A stretch of 64,000 nucleotides of DNA from Bacteroidia bacterium (GTDB taxonomy: Bacteria; Bacteroidota; Bacteroidia; J057): NCBI GenBank assembly GCA_030430205.1, contig JAUIGE010000001.1:372001-436000 (forward strand). Reading direction: 5' to 3'. Under the pieces are notes generated by a model. That model was not told the origin of the DNA. It searched no databases and saw nothing but the letters and a program-made list of their open reading frames with translations. Made by a program: the position numbers and the translations under genes. Below are positions 55,270 to 64,000 of this stretch, piece after piece (position 1 is the first letter of the stretch; every line of letters begins with the position of its first letter).

Positions 55270-55350
55270 TAAAAAAAGGAAAAAATCCCCCTGAGAATCT
55301 TGTGGCTGCAAAACTGCAAGCCTTTGGGCTTACATCAAAATCTCAGGGCC
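55270..55350 (-). terminator. Long hairpin followed by T-runs downstream of the 55352-55825 gene (minus strand)
   Basis: Minus strand CCCTGAGATTTTG...CAAGATTCTCAGGG with inner stem GGCTTGCA/TGCAGCC, then ATTTTTTCCTTTTTTT. Confidence 0.55.
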
Positions 55351-55351
55351 T

Positions 55352-55762
55352 TTATTGGCCGGGAAGGGGCATGGTACCCAGGCTGCCTGGGGAGAAAAAT
55401 CCGATCAAAAGCCAAATAAGCATCAGTCCTAATGCCAGAATAAGGATAATGCTGCCTTGCTGACGGGATTCTTTTTCCTTCTCAGGAATCTGTTCAGCGA
55501 TTTTGCTGGAGAAAAGGCGATGTATCGCCAGGCTCAAACGGGCATTTACCAAAAAAATCAGGAGATAATAATAATCCAGCTTGAAAGTCTGGTCTGTAAA
55601 TTTCATCAACACATAACAGCCCAGCATCACAAGACAAATCGCAAACAGGTTCCCCCTTTCCAATCTCTTGAGCCTGCGGCTGTCTGATTCATATTTTTTC
55701 ACGCTCCACCTACCGCCGATCCAGCTTATACAAAGCAAAAGCACAAGGATAATCCAGTTCAT
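55352..55762 (-). CDS. Hypothetical membrane protein
   Basis: MNWIILVLLLCISWIGGRW...; several TM segments; internal ATG at 55762 preferred because the upstream codons lie in a repeat. Confidence 0.5.
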   Translation of the reverse strand: MNWIILVLLLCISWIGGRWSVKKYESDSRRLKRLERGNLFAICLVMLGCYVLMKFTDQTFKLDYYYLLIFLVNARLSLAIHRLFSSKIAEQIPEKEKESRQQGSIILILALGLMLIWLLIGFFSPGSLGTMPLPGQ

Positions 55763-55773
55763 TCTGTTATTTA

Positions 55774-55857
55774 GTTTGCAGTAGGCAGTTTCTGTTTGCA
55801 GCTGGTCTGCGATAGCATGAGGCAAGACTGCCTACTGCCCACCAGAAACTGCTAACT
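55774..55857. repeat. Inverted arrays of degenerate heptamers (AGTNNGC)
   Basis: GCAGTAGGCAGT (55778-55789) is exact inverse of ACTGCCTACTGC (55827-55838); both arms read in 7-bp register. Confidence 0.7.
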
Positions 55858-56019
55858 GACCCAAGGGCAAAGTTACGGAAAAGCAGCCAATTCTCAGGCG
55901 GCATTTTCTGCGAAAAAGGGCTTTGAGAATCTCCTGCATAATCTCTCTCTGTACCTTAGCACAGGCGCTGAAATGAGAAGCCAGCAAAATCCCTTTTAAA
56001 TCTTCCTTCTTAATATCAT

Positions 56020-56400
56020 TAATCTTCTTTTTTTATATAAATAAAGAATAGTAATACTAATGGAGCTGTGGATAATAGGGATAAGTTTTTGAATTTAGGC
56101 TTGACTTGGAAGTTGCCAAAAGGTTGTACACATAATATTTGCTCGCTATGGATTTAGAGCTTGTTCATTTTCAGGCATCTAAGATATCCTTTCCACATAT
56201 CCACAGAGTCCGTTGTTTATAGCTTTTGGGATAAAAGAAAAAAAAGAAATTGTGAATATCAGGATGACAAGTGGGGGCTTTTTCCCCAGCTATTATCCAC
56301 AAGCCTGAGCTATCCACGAAATCCACACTAATCCACATAGGTGTGGAAAGAGTTTATCCATAGTTGCCTTACTTTTTCCCCACTTATCCCCAATGACTGT
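56020..56400. other. Probable chromosomal replication origin (oriC)
   Basis: 678-bp ORF-free gap; AT-rich tract 56030-56060; DnaA boxes TGTGGATAA 56067-56075, TTATCCACA 56293-56301, near-matches at 56197, 56319, 56329, 56354, 56384. Confidence 0.78.
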
Positions 56401-56503
56401 TGAAAAGCTTTGGCTGAAAATCAGGCAGTTAAGAAAGTTATCATAAATGCTGTGGGAAATCGCATCGGGGCTTGATCGGGAGTAGAGTTTTGATATGAAG
56501 GGC

Positions 56504-57193
56504 TTAGTTCTTTTTCAACAAATAATCCCGTCGATACTCAGCATAAGGTAAATGTGCGGGTTGTTCAAATAGCTGAAATGTCAGGTCCAAATCCGCCGCG
56601 ATGCGCCGCATTTCGCCTTCTGACCAGAATTTTCCCATATCACTATTGCCAAGCAATAGCTTCACCCGGTAGCGAAAGCGGTCTTTCGCCCTGCTATAAT
56701 AGCGATTCAAATATTTGAAATCCGGCACATCTCCGATGAAGATCATCCCATCATCCTGAAGATATGGCAGCATGGCTGCAATGGTTTTTTTCCCTTTTGA
56801 GAAATTTTCAAAATATTGAAAAGAGAAGTAAAGGTTGATTTTGGTGAACTTTTGTTCAGCTGTGCAATAGTTCCCCTCTGAAACATCAGCTGCGCTGTAT
56901 TGGATATTGGGCGCGGCAAATTGTGCTTTTGCCTGTTTTATTTGCTGAGGCGAAATGTCGATGGCGACCACTTCCTGGCAATGCTGGCTGAGCCGATGGC
57001 TAAGTAAACCGTTGCCGCAGCAAAGGTCCAACAAACGGTCCGTCGGACCGAGTTCCAGTTTTGCCACGATGTGTTGGACGATATCGTCCAGGATTTGCTC
57101 GGAGAGCGTGATGCCGGATTTTATCCGGCCGACTTGTATTTGCGGATTGGAATGAAGAAGGGCCTGGCGATCCCAAAATTCTTTCCAGTTCAT
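56504..57193 (-). CDS. Class I SAM-dependent methyltransferase
   Basis: DRLLDLCCGNGLLSHRLSQHCQEVVAIDISPQQIKQAK. Confidence 0.88.
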   Translation of the reverse strand: MNWKEFWDRQALLHSNPQIQVGRIKSGITLSEQILDDIVQHIVAKLELGPTDRLLDLCCGNGLLSHRLSQHCQEVVAIDISPQQIKQAKAQFAAPNIQYSAADVSEGNYCTAEQKFTKINLYFSFQYFENFSKGKKTIAAMLPYLQDDGMIFIGDVPDFKYLNRYYSRAKDRFRYRVKLLLGNSDMGKFWSEGEMRRIAADLDLTFQLFEQPAHLPYAEYRRDYLLKKN

Positions 57194-57246
57194 AGAATTG
57201 ATTAGCAGATGGGTAAATTAGCAGATGAGCAAATGTTTTCCATTTT

Positions 57247-58032
57247 CTAGATAAATAACTCTTTCGCATTTCGATTGGTAGCTGCCGCAACTTCGTCGTA
57301 AGTCATGCCTTTCAGCTCTGCAATTTTTGCGCAGACATATTGGGTATAACTGCTCTCATTTCGGCGGGGTTTGTCTTTGCGGTGGGGTTCGGGAGGAAGG
57401 TAAGGACTGTCCGTCTCCAAAATGATCATATCCAAATCCGCTTCTTTTACCATAGCCTGCACATCTTTTCGGTAAGTGACGATACCACCGATGCCGATAC
57501 TGAAATTGCCCAATTGCTGAATGCGCTCTACCTGCGCGATGTTTCCATCGAAACAATGAAGGACGCCTTTCAGGGAAGCATCATGATGCTTTTCGATCAT
57601 CACGATGGTTTCATCGATGGCGTCGCGTGCGTGCAGGATGATGGGGAGCGCCCGCTCTTTGGCCCAGTTGATTTGAATAGCAAGAGATTGCTTCTGAATA
57701 TCCAAAGTTGATTTGTCCCAATATAAATCCAAGCCCGTTTCGCCTATGGCGTGATAGGCGAAGCCTGAATTTTCAAAATTGCGTTTCAATTTTTCCAGTA
57801 CTTCTTCAAAATCAGCTTTCACGCTGGAAGGATGCAGGCCCATGGCCGGGAAGAAAAAGTCTCTGTCCTTTTCCACCAAATCATGCATGGCCTGAACAGA
57901 GTCCAGGTCAATATTGGGGAGGTAAACGGCTTCGAGCACCTCTTTGGCGCGGCTGATTACCTCGTCTATATCTGGATTAAATTTTGAAGAATATAAATGA
58001 GAATGGGTGTCTATTACTTTCATGTGCAGCAT
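57247..58032 (-). CDS. TatD family metal-dependent hydrolase
   Basis: VIDTHSHLYSSKF, AIGETGLDLYWDKS, HARDAIDETI, LHCFDGN, LETDSPYLPPEPHRKDKPRRNE. Confidence 0.95.
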   Translation of the reverse strand: MLHMKVIDTHSHLYSSKFNPDIDEVISRAKEVLEAVYLPNIDLDSVQAMHDLVEKDRDFFFPAMGLHPSSVKADFEEVLEKLKRNFENSGFAYHAIGETGLDLYWDKSTLDIQKQSLAIQINWAKERALPIILHARDAIDETIVMIEKHHDASLKGVLHCFDGNIAQVERIQQLGNFSIGIGGIVTYRKDVQAMVKEADLDMIILETDSPYLPPEPHRKDKPRRNESSYTQYVCAKIAELKGMTYDEVAAATNRNAKELFI

Positions 58033-58043
58033 TTTGCTGCAAA

Positions 58044-58418
58044 TTAGTGGCTTTTCTCTTCAGCAGGCAACCCCCTGAGAAATTCAGAGATTTCCAGCGG
58101 GGAATAGTAAATCAGATAAATCGCTGAAAGCGGCAGGAGGATCAGGGCGATGATGAGAAAGAAGCGGTAGAATTTTTTGTCGAAAGCCCAGTTTTTATAT
58201 GGAAAAACAGCCGCCAGAAATGACAGCAAAGTTGCGCCGGAAAAAACGGTAACAAAGAGAAAGAGAAAGCCTACTAACCAAACACCTGCAATTTGGGTGA
58301 GCATATAGTATTTTTTCGCTCCATGATGCAAAGGCATCCAGGCGACACTTCCCAATATCCACAGACCGAGCAGGTACCTGAGTAGGCTGAGATTCTGTTT
58401 TAAATAATTTTTTGACAT
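58044..58418 (-). CDS. Hypothetical membrane protein
   Basis: Three hydrophobic segments. Confidence 0.5.
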   Translation of the reverse strand: MSKNYLKQNLSLLRYLLGLWILGSVAWMPLHHGAKKYYMLTQIAGVWLVGFLFLFVTVFSGATLLSFLAAVFPYKNWAFDKKFYRFFLIIALILLPLSAIYLIYYSPLEISEFLRGLPAEEKSH

Positions 58419-58448
58419 ATCGGGCTTTCTTTCCCAGTAGATGTGTAG

Positions 58449-59009
58449 TTACAGACGGCTCAATAAGTCGGCCTTTTTTTCTTCATAATCCAGCATCGAA
58501 ACCTTGCCGTCATTGTATCGGGCATACAGCATGTCAATCGTGCGCATGATTTCATCACGCAGATTCAGCCAATCGAGCTCGGTATTGCTATACCCTTCGT
58601 AGGTTTTTTCTACCAAAGCATCGGAGGTGGGATCATAAGTTGACAAACCTTCGAAAACCCTTTTGAGGCTGTGGGCGACTTCTTCGCTTTTTACTTTGAT
58701 TCGGTGCTGAAGATACTGCCCTTTTTGGTTAACAAAAATCGTGATGCTTCGCCCATCCTGCTGGACCTCTTTGAGGTCCTCATACAGGAAAGCGCCATCC
58801 TCAAAAAAACATTTTTCATCCGTAAAAATGACCATTTCTGACCCAAACATTCCTCCCTCAAAATACATGGCCACCACATCATTGGGGCTGCTGATGCGGG
58901 TATCTTTCATCAGGGCTTTGCCCAATTTTACTGCGGGAAGTTTGGGCACACGGTAAAAGCCTTCATCTTCATTATGCGGAAAAAACTCTTTTAAATAGTC
59001 TCTATACAT
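58449..59009 (-). CDS. Hypothetical protein, PH-like beta region with SHOCT-like C-terminus
   Basis: MYRDYLKEFFPHNEDEGF... EIMRTIDMLYARYNDGKVSMLDYEEKKADLLSRL; start at MYRDYL chosen to limit overlap with coaD. Confidence 0.55.
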   Translation of the reverse strand: MYRDYLKEFFPHNEDEGFYRVPKLPAVKLGKALMKDTRISSPNDVVAMYFEGGMFGSEMVIFTDEKCFFEDGAFLYEDLKEVQQDGRSITIFVNQKGQYLQHRIKVKSEEVAHSLKRVFEGLSTYDPTSDALVEKTYEGYSNTELDWLNLRDEIMRTIDMLYARYNDGKVSMLDYEEKKADLLSRL

Positions 59010-59481
59010 ATTTTCGCTCTTTGATATAGTCAACAATTTCTTCTGGAACCAGGCCCTCCAGTTTGCCACCATAGCGAATCACTTCGCGGATAATGGTAGA
59101 CGAAATATGTATCGTCTCGGGATGGCTGTGTAGATAGACCGTTTCTATCTGATCATTGAGGTGACGGTTGATCAGGCTGGTAGGCTGCTCGTAGGTCAGG
59201 TCGGTATATGACCTGATGCCGCGCAGCAGGTTGGGCGCGCCATGTTCCATGGCGCAATCGACTGTCAGCCCTGTGAAGGAAACGACCTTCACGCGATCAA
59301 AAGCCGCAAAAGTGCGCCTCAACATTTCCATCCGTTCCTCTTCCGTGAAGAGGTATTTCTTCTGGCTATTGATGCCAATAGCAACAATCACCTCATCAAA
59401 AAAAGAGAGACCGCGCTTCACGATTTCCTCATGACCGATGGTCACGGGGTCGAAAGAACCAGGAAACAATGCTTTTGCCAT
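59002..59481 (-). CDS. coaD: Phosphopantetheine adenylyltransferase
   Basis: KALFPGSFDPVTIGHEEIVKRGLSFFDEVIVAIGIN, LLRGIRSYTDLTYE, ISSTIIREVIRYGG. Confidence 0.96.
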   Translation of the reverse strand: MAKALFPGSFDPVTIGHEEIVKRGLSFFDEVIVAIGINSQKKYLFTEEERMEMLRRTFAAFDRVKVVSFTGLTVDCAMEHGAPNLLRGIRSYTDLTYEQPTSLINRHLNDQIETVYLHSHPETIHISSTIIREVIRYGGKLEGLVPEEIVDYIKERKYV

Positions 59482-59503
59482 GTTGATAGGTTTTTAACCA
59501 AAG

Positions 59504-60043
59504 TTAATCTGAAAAAAAGAAACTCAAACTGCTATCGCCATAAGTTCTGCAGAATTGAAAATCTTGCAAATGAGAGTAATCGCTCCCTTTGCGATGTTCC
59601 AGGATCAGCATCCCTTCTTCCGTGAGCAGTTGTCGCTCCTGGATAAGGCTAACTAAGAGTTGCTGATCTGGCATATCATAAGGGGGATCCATAAAGATCA
59701 ACTGAAAACGCTGGTCAGTGGTTTGTAAAAATTTTTTTACATCCATGCAAAAACTGTGAGAGATGGGGCCGATTTGCCATTCTTTCACGACTTTTTGCAG
59801 GAAGCGAATGCTTCCTTTGTGGTTATCTACAGAATAGACTGGATCAGCTCCCCGGCTGATACATTCGAGGCTGATATTTCCCGTTCCGGAAAAAAGATCC
59901 AAAACGGCGATGCCTTCAAAATCCATATAGTTATGGAGAATGTTGAAGAGAGACTCTTTGGTGCGGTCTGTTGTCGGCCTTGCCGGCAGGTTTTTGGGAC
60001 AATTCAACTGCCGGGAGCCGTATTTTCCTCCGATGATTCGCAT
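59504..60043 (-). CDS. rsmD: 16S rRNA (guanine(966)-N(2))-methyltransferase RsmD-like
   Basis: MRIIGGKYGSRQLNCPKNLPARPTTDRTKESLFNILHN, VLDLFSGTGNISLECISRGA, LIFMDPPYDMP. Confidence 0.93.
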   Translation of the reverse strand: MRIIGGKYGSRQLNCPKNLPARPTTDRTKESLFNILHNYMDFEGIAVLDLFSGTGNISLECISRGADPVYSVDNHKGSIRFLQKVVKEWQIGPISHSFCMDVKKFLQTTDQRFQLIFMDPPYDMPDQQLLVSLIQERQLLTEEGMLILEHRKGSDYSHLQDFQFCRTYGDSSLSFFFSD

Positions 60044-60203
60044 GCTTCAAATGTAGGGAAAATGTTTTCTAAGCTGTCTTTTTAACAAAAATTACACGCA
60101 AAGCTTTATATTAACACGTTTAATAAGAAAAAAATCGCACTCCCAACCTTCGCATAGGTTCCTGCGATATGAGAGTGAAATTATTTCAAAATCGCTTTAC
60201 AAC

Positions 60204-60821
60204 ATGAAACGCAAATTATATATGAAAAAGAACATCTTTGTTGTCGCCTTATTTATGCTGGCATCTGCCAGTCAGCTTTCCGCTCAAATGACAGATCGGC
60301 TTGTGCCGCATTTTGGATATATGTATACACTCCTTACAATGGAAAACGCAGACTTCGAATCAGCTCCTTTTCCACTGGGGTTTAATGCAATATCAATTGG
60401 GACTTATTATACTTTGGCACAGACCAAAGATATCGTAAGTGTAGGTCTTGATCCTAATCTTAACTTTGGCCTTAATTTTTCTAATACCGGAAATGTGAAT
60501 TGGTATCTCCAGGCACCTATTTTTGTGATGGGGCGTTTAGGAGCAAATTCAACCTCCTACAATACCCAAAATATTGGATTAGGTGCTGGCCTTGGAATGA
60601 TAACATCCTATATGAGTTTTAAAGGCGGCCCTGTAAATGTGAAAGAATTGTATTCCAATCCGGCAGCGGTTATAGAAGGAACTGTCAATTCCCGAGGGAG
60701 CAATATCACAGGTCGCATAATGTTTTCCTTGGCACCAGCCAAAGGAACAGGCGATTTGTTTGCGATAGACGGAAATTTTCGAACCCGGATATTCGGTGTT
60801 GGATTGATCTACGGATTTTAA
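60204..60821 (+). CDS. Hypothetical exported / outer membrane protein
   Basis: Signal peptide MKKNIFVVALFMLASASQLSAQ; beta-rich. Confidence 0.6.
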   Translation: MKRKLYMKKNIFVVALFMLASASQLSAQMTDRLVPHFGYMYTLLTMENADFESAPFPLGFNAISIGTYYTLAQTKDIVSVGLDPNLNFGLNFSNTGNVNWYLQAPIFVMGRLGANSTSYNTQNIGLGAGLGMITSYMSFKGGPVNVKELYSNPAAVIEGTVNSRGSNITGRIMFSLAPAKGTGDLFAIDGNFRTRIFGVGLIYGF

Positions 60822-60822
60822 G

Positions 60823-63471
60823 CTATCGCAGGATCATCCATTTCAAAAGCTGCTGTGCATTGCCTTTTGAGATGTGAATAAAATACATGCCTGTCTGCAT
60901 CGACTCAGTTCGAAGCAGCAGGCTTTTTTCATGTGGCAAGAGCAAATGCTCTTGCAGCAAACGCCCCTGCGCATCAAAGATGCGGATCGTCAGTTTTTCT
61001 GCGAAAAAACTGTCAAATTCAAGCCTGCTGGATTCCAAAGTAGGATTCGGAAAAAGACGCGCAGCAAAAGTATCGGAAGAAAGGATTTCTTCCACATCCG
61101 TCCTCACGCCTTCCGGCGCATACAGCATGGCAATGCCGGGGTCGGCAGGTTGCGTTTTACGCCCCAAAATGTAGAAATCCGTTTTCGCCAAATGAAAACC
61201 AAGATTGCCTCCAATTTTCCCCGGATTGTTGTTAACCGTCACCGCCTGCCAATTTTGCCCATTATTTTCCCTTCTGAGCAAACGGATTTCCTCTGTATTT
61301 CCAATAAAACTATACAGTATCCAGGGATTCATGAGAGGATCCAAAATGAGCTGTAGGGATTTTCCCAAAACATTTTGCGGAGATGCCAAAACAAGGTGGT
61401 TCCGCCAGCTGGAGTCTGGATATTGCTCGATCAGGTGAATGCAGCTATTGGTAATTTCGCGAAAACAAATGACAGGCCGACCATCTGTACGATTTCGGAT
61501 ATCCAAAGAGGCGGCATTATAGGCAAAAGAATCCGTCAGTGCTGCTATTTGCCAACTGCCATTATCATACACAGCATGCATCACTTTTTGGCCTATGCCT
61601 TTTATGTAAGTGAGGTGAATGCGATTGGAAAAATCTGTCGAAATGGCATGTGGCCTCCCCACTATAATGCTGCTATCTACCCGGTGCATTTGCCAAATGC
61701 CATTGCCTGCCGATTTTGCGTGCATCAGCATTTTTTGATTTCTATCGAGATAGACGGCATGTATGCTGTCATTGGATAAGGCAAGCGCGGGATATTCCAG
61801 CGGAGAGGATCCATACAATGTATCTATAGCCCAACTGCCGGTTTTTCTATTTGCGATAAAAAGGCTGTTTTCATTTTTTCGGGAAAAAGCAGCCCAGGGA
61901 ATGCCGTTTTCATCCAGCATCAAATCCGCTCCCTGAAATGGAATCGCCGAAGCATTCAAACTTTCATATAGCCAGCTTCCACTGCTATTTTCACCATATA
62001 TCAGTTCGCCTTTTACTTTTTCATCAAAAAGGATGTGGAGAGGATTTGCGCCGCTGCTTGTATCCATGGTCGAAGCAAAAACAGCAGCTCGTTGCTGTTT
62101 TTGTGTACCCAGCCCATAACGCCAGTTTCCACCAGAAATATGACGCGCCGCCATGTTAAAATTGTTGTTGTCAATATTATGTAAGCCTATAAAGAGGCTA
62201 TCTCCGATGATTTTACAAATCAAAGGTGCATCCGTTTTTATTTGCCTAAAAACAGTGTCCAGGTCCCAATTTTGTCCTTTGTCGCGGGAGAAAGTGAGGA
62301 TGGCAGTGTTGCTGCTCAGGTCGTAATAAGCGATATAAACAGAATCTTGCCCGATCGCAGAGAGTGCAAAATAGGACCGCATGCGGTTGTCACGCGGAGG
62401 TGGGACAAACTGATGAAACCCAACAGAATCAGCAGGGCGATGCAAGTTGATGGATGTGTAGAAAAAATTGCGGTAAGCACCCGGCCGGCTGCTTGTATTA
62501 TGGGTAGACACCAGGCCATAGGCCTCGGATAGACCATAGGTAATATGCAGGATGCTATCGTCTTGCAGATGGAAATCAGGATAATGAAATCCTTCTTCAT
62601 ACCGTATGGGCACAGCCAAATGCCTTTCTACAGAATCAAGCCGCAAAGCTTTCCAACTCTGTATACCTGAAGGAGAAGAAGAAAAAAGCATCAAATCGTG
62701 GTTGTACAGAGCATTGGTCAGGACGAGCAAGCTGTCGCCAGAAGAGAGAATTTTGCAAAATTCACCAAAGCGATCCTGGGGTTCGGGGATAAAAATATAA
62801 CAATTGGGCCAGGTCGTTATGGGGAGATCCAGGTCATCAACTTGCCAGGATCCTGATTTTCTGACAGCCACATTGAGGTCCATCTCATAATAGATCGGTG
62901 CGGTGGTCGTAAAAGCCGGGGTACAACTCCCAAAGTTATGAACGCGCGCATCAAAATATGCGATGGCGGGATTTCCATTTGAATCAAAAGTGAGATCAAG
63001 AGAAGGCTTTCTGTAACTGGTCCACTCAAAATCTGTACGATAAGGGCCAATGAGGCTATCTTCATGGACGTACTCAAGACTCCATGTTCCATTCAGGGAA
63101 GCATACACCAGATCGGCTTGTTCATTTTTATTTTGTAAAAATGCGATGTGTGGCTGCCCTGTATTGTCCAGGGCTATGGCTGACTGGAAGCCTGCTGCCA
63201 TCTGTGGCGCAACAGCTTCTTTTTGCCAGAGTCCTGTACTTTTTTCCCTTTTTGCAAAAAACAATTGATCTAAATCCTTTTCCCAATACGACATATAGAT
63301 GTCCCCATTGGGTGCAACAACAACATCCGCGTTGGCACCCGCGAAGAGGTCATCTGTTAGGATGTCATCATACTGCCAATTCAAAAATTGAGCTGAGGCA
63401 GAAGATGTTAGAAAAAGCAGGCAAATTGCCAGTATCCATCTGGGATTAGGAAATCTGTTGGTCATGGGCAT
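60823..63471 (-). CDS. Secreted beta-propeller-like protein with T9SS C-terminal sorting domain
   Basis: Signal peptide WILAICLLFLTSSASAQ; repeated G.PHIAF/G.P.IAYFD units; C-terminal LFPNPTLESSRLEFDSFFAEKLTIRIFDAQGRLLQEH...GMYFIHISKGNAQQLLKWMILR. Confidence 0.8.
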   Translation of the reverse strand: MPMTNRFPNPRWILAICLLFLTSSASAQFLNWQYDDILTDDLFAGANADVVVAPNGDIYMSYWEKDLDQLFFAKREKSTGLWQKEAVAPQMAAGFQSAIALDNTGQPHIAFLQNKNEQADLVYASLNGTWSLEYVHEDSLIGPYRTDFEWTSYRKPSLDLTFDSNGNPAIAYFDARVHNFGSCTPAFTTTAPIYYEMDLNVAVRKSGSWQVDDLDLPITTWPNCYIFIPEPQDRFGEFCKILSSGDSLLVLTNALYNHDLMLFSSSPSGIQSWKALRLDSVERHLAVPIRYEEGFHYPDFHLQDDSILHITYGLSEAYGLVSTHNTSSRPGAYRNFFYTSINLHRPADSVGFHQFVPPPRDNRMRSYFALSAIGQDSVYIAYYDLSSNTAILTFSRDKGQNWDLDTVFRQIKTDAPLICKIIGDSLFIGLHNIDNNNFNMAARHISGGNWRYGLGTQKQQRAAVFASTMDTSSGANPLHILFDEKVKGELIYGENSSGSWLYESLNASAIPFQGADLMLDENGIPWAAFSRKNENSLFIANRKTGSWAIDTLYGSSPLEYPALALSNDSIHAVYLDRNQKMLMHAKSAGNGIWQMHRVDSSIIVGRPHAISTDFSNRIHLTYIKGIGQKVMHAVYDNGSWQIAALTDSFAYNAASLDIRNRTDGRPVICFREITNSCIHLIEQYPDSSWRNHLVLASPQNVLGKSLQLILDPLMNPWILYSFIGNTEEIRLLRRENNGQNWQAVTVNNNPGKIGGNLGFHLAKTDFYILGRKTQPADPGIAMLYAPEGVRTDVEEILSSDTFAARLFPNPTLESSRLEFDSFFAEKLTIRIFDAQGRLLQEHLLLPHEKSLLLRTESMQTGMYFIHISKGNAQQLLKWMILR

Positions 63472-64000
63472 TTCGAATATCTTTTAAAATGAGATTGATG
63501 CTGGTGCGGTCTTTCCAGGTATTGAAGGTCGGTTGAAAGGCGATATCAAGGGAAAGGCAGTTGAGTGCTTCCCATTTTTCAGCAAGCTGAAACCCCATTG
63601 CGGTAAATACTTTACCGTTTTGCTTCAGCAACAGCCGTACATGTGCTTCTTTCAGAATCATGGCTTCCAGAACTTCAACCTCGCGGCTGATAAAAACGGG
63701 GCGCATATTCATCGGGCCAAAAGGCCCCATTCGCTGCATCAGGCGGATAAAACGATCATCTAACTGATCAAAGCTGATCTGCTGATCGATCTCCAAAAGA
63801 GGTTCTTTTTGGGCGGGGGTGATTCTTTCAGAAACGATCGTTTCAAAGGCGAGGGAAAAAGCAGGAAGCATTTCTTCCTTGATAGTCAGGCCTGCGGCAT
63901 ATCTATGTCCTCCAAATTGGAGGATGTGCTCCTGGCAAGCTTCGAGTGCTTCATACAGATTGAAGCCTGCGACGGATCGGGCCGATCCGACCCATTTGCC
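63446..64000 (-). CDS. recJ: Single-stranded-DNA-specific exonuclease RecJ, C-terminal part (gene runs off window)
   Basis: Minus-strand frame open to window edge: GKWVGSARSVAGFNLYEALEACQEHILQFGGHRYAAGLTIKEEMLPAF. Confidence 0.88.
   Translation of the reverse strand, partial: GKWVGSARSVAGFNLYEALEACQEHILQFGGHRYAAGLTIKEEMLPAFSLAFETIVSERITPAQKEPLLEIDQQISFDQLDDRFIRLMQRMGPFGPMNMRPVFISREVEVLEAMILKEAHVRLLLKQNGKVFTAMGFQLAEKWEALNCLSLDIAFQPTFNTWKDRTSINLILKDIRNAHDQQIS

Noticed and set aside
55289-55350. CTGAGA-containing structured segment upstream of thiL considered as a TPP riboswitch
   Set aside because: Lacks the conserved TPP core (e.g. ACCTGA...GGATAATGCCAGCG-like segments); better explained as a terminator of the upstream minus-strand gene.
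60119-60185. Short inverted repeats (AACCT/AGGTT, CACTC/GAGTG, TCGCA/TGCGA) upstream of the 60204 gene considered as a riboswitch-like leader
   Set aside because: Stems are only about 5 bp and no known motif recognised.
1-64000. CRISPR array, tRNA, rRNA, IS element, integrase or prophage genes
   Set aside because: None recognised by eye; a tRNAscan/Infernal run would be needed to exclude tRNAs and small ncRNAs.

Overview
64-kb window of a Bacteroidota chromosome, Saprospirales-like by its gene families, T9SS sorting tails and TAnnTTTG-type promoters. No rRNA, tRNA, CRISPR array, IS element or prophage was recognised by eye. Most of the window is housekeeping or envelope genes: pdxJ, YfhO family, WecE-like aminotransferase, typA/bipA, a PorE-like OmpA protein, a two-component system, a SerC-like aminotransferase, mnmG, ybeY, xth, thiL, tatD-like, coaD, rsmD and recJ. 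The most notable signals are: (1) a possible NTP-dependent conflict locus at 39.2-45.0 kb, with a GHKL ATPase fused to a PD-(D/E)XK-like domain (DVKRP) convergent with a MoxR AAA+ / degenerate vWA-PKD pair, and two DnaA boxes between the pair; (2) a solitary AAA ATPase-DUF234 gene bracketed by TTGCGGAA palindromes, including two 46-bp dyads at 53-bp period just upstream of its start; (3) a probable oriC at about 56.0-56.4 kb (many DnaA boxes, AT-rich tract) and two perfect parS-like palindromes TGTTCCACGTGGAACA upstream of mnmG next to a (GTTTYGR)8 heptamer array; (4) a decaying organic-acid locus with an internally deleted SLC13 transporter and a frameshifted CitE/HpcH fragment around an intact acetyl-CoA hydrolase/transferase; (5) a duplicated fragment of the WecE gene 5' end, with an internal 21-bp deletion between 7-bp repeats, flanking a thioredoxin-like gene; (6) several families of intergenic palindromic or tandem repeats. 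All calls come from reading the sequence; no searches were run.
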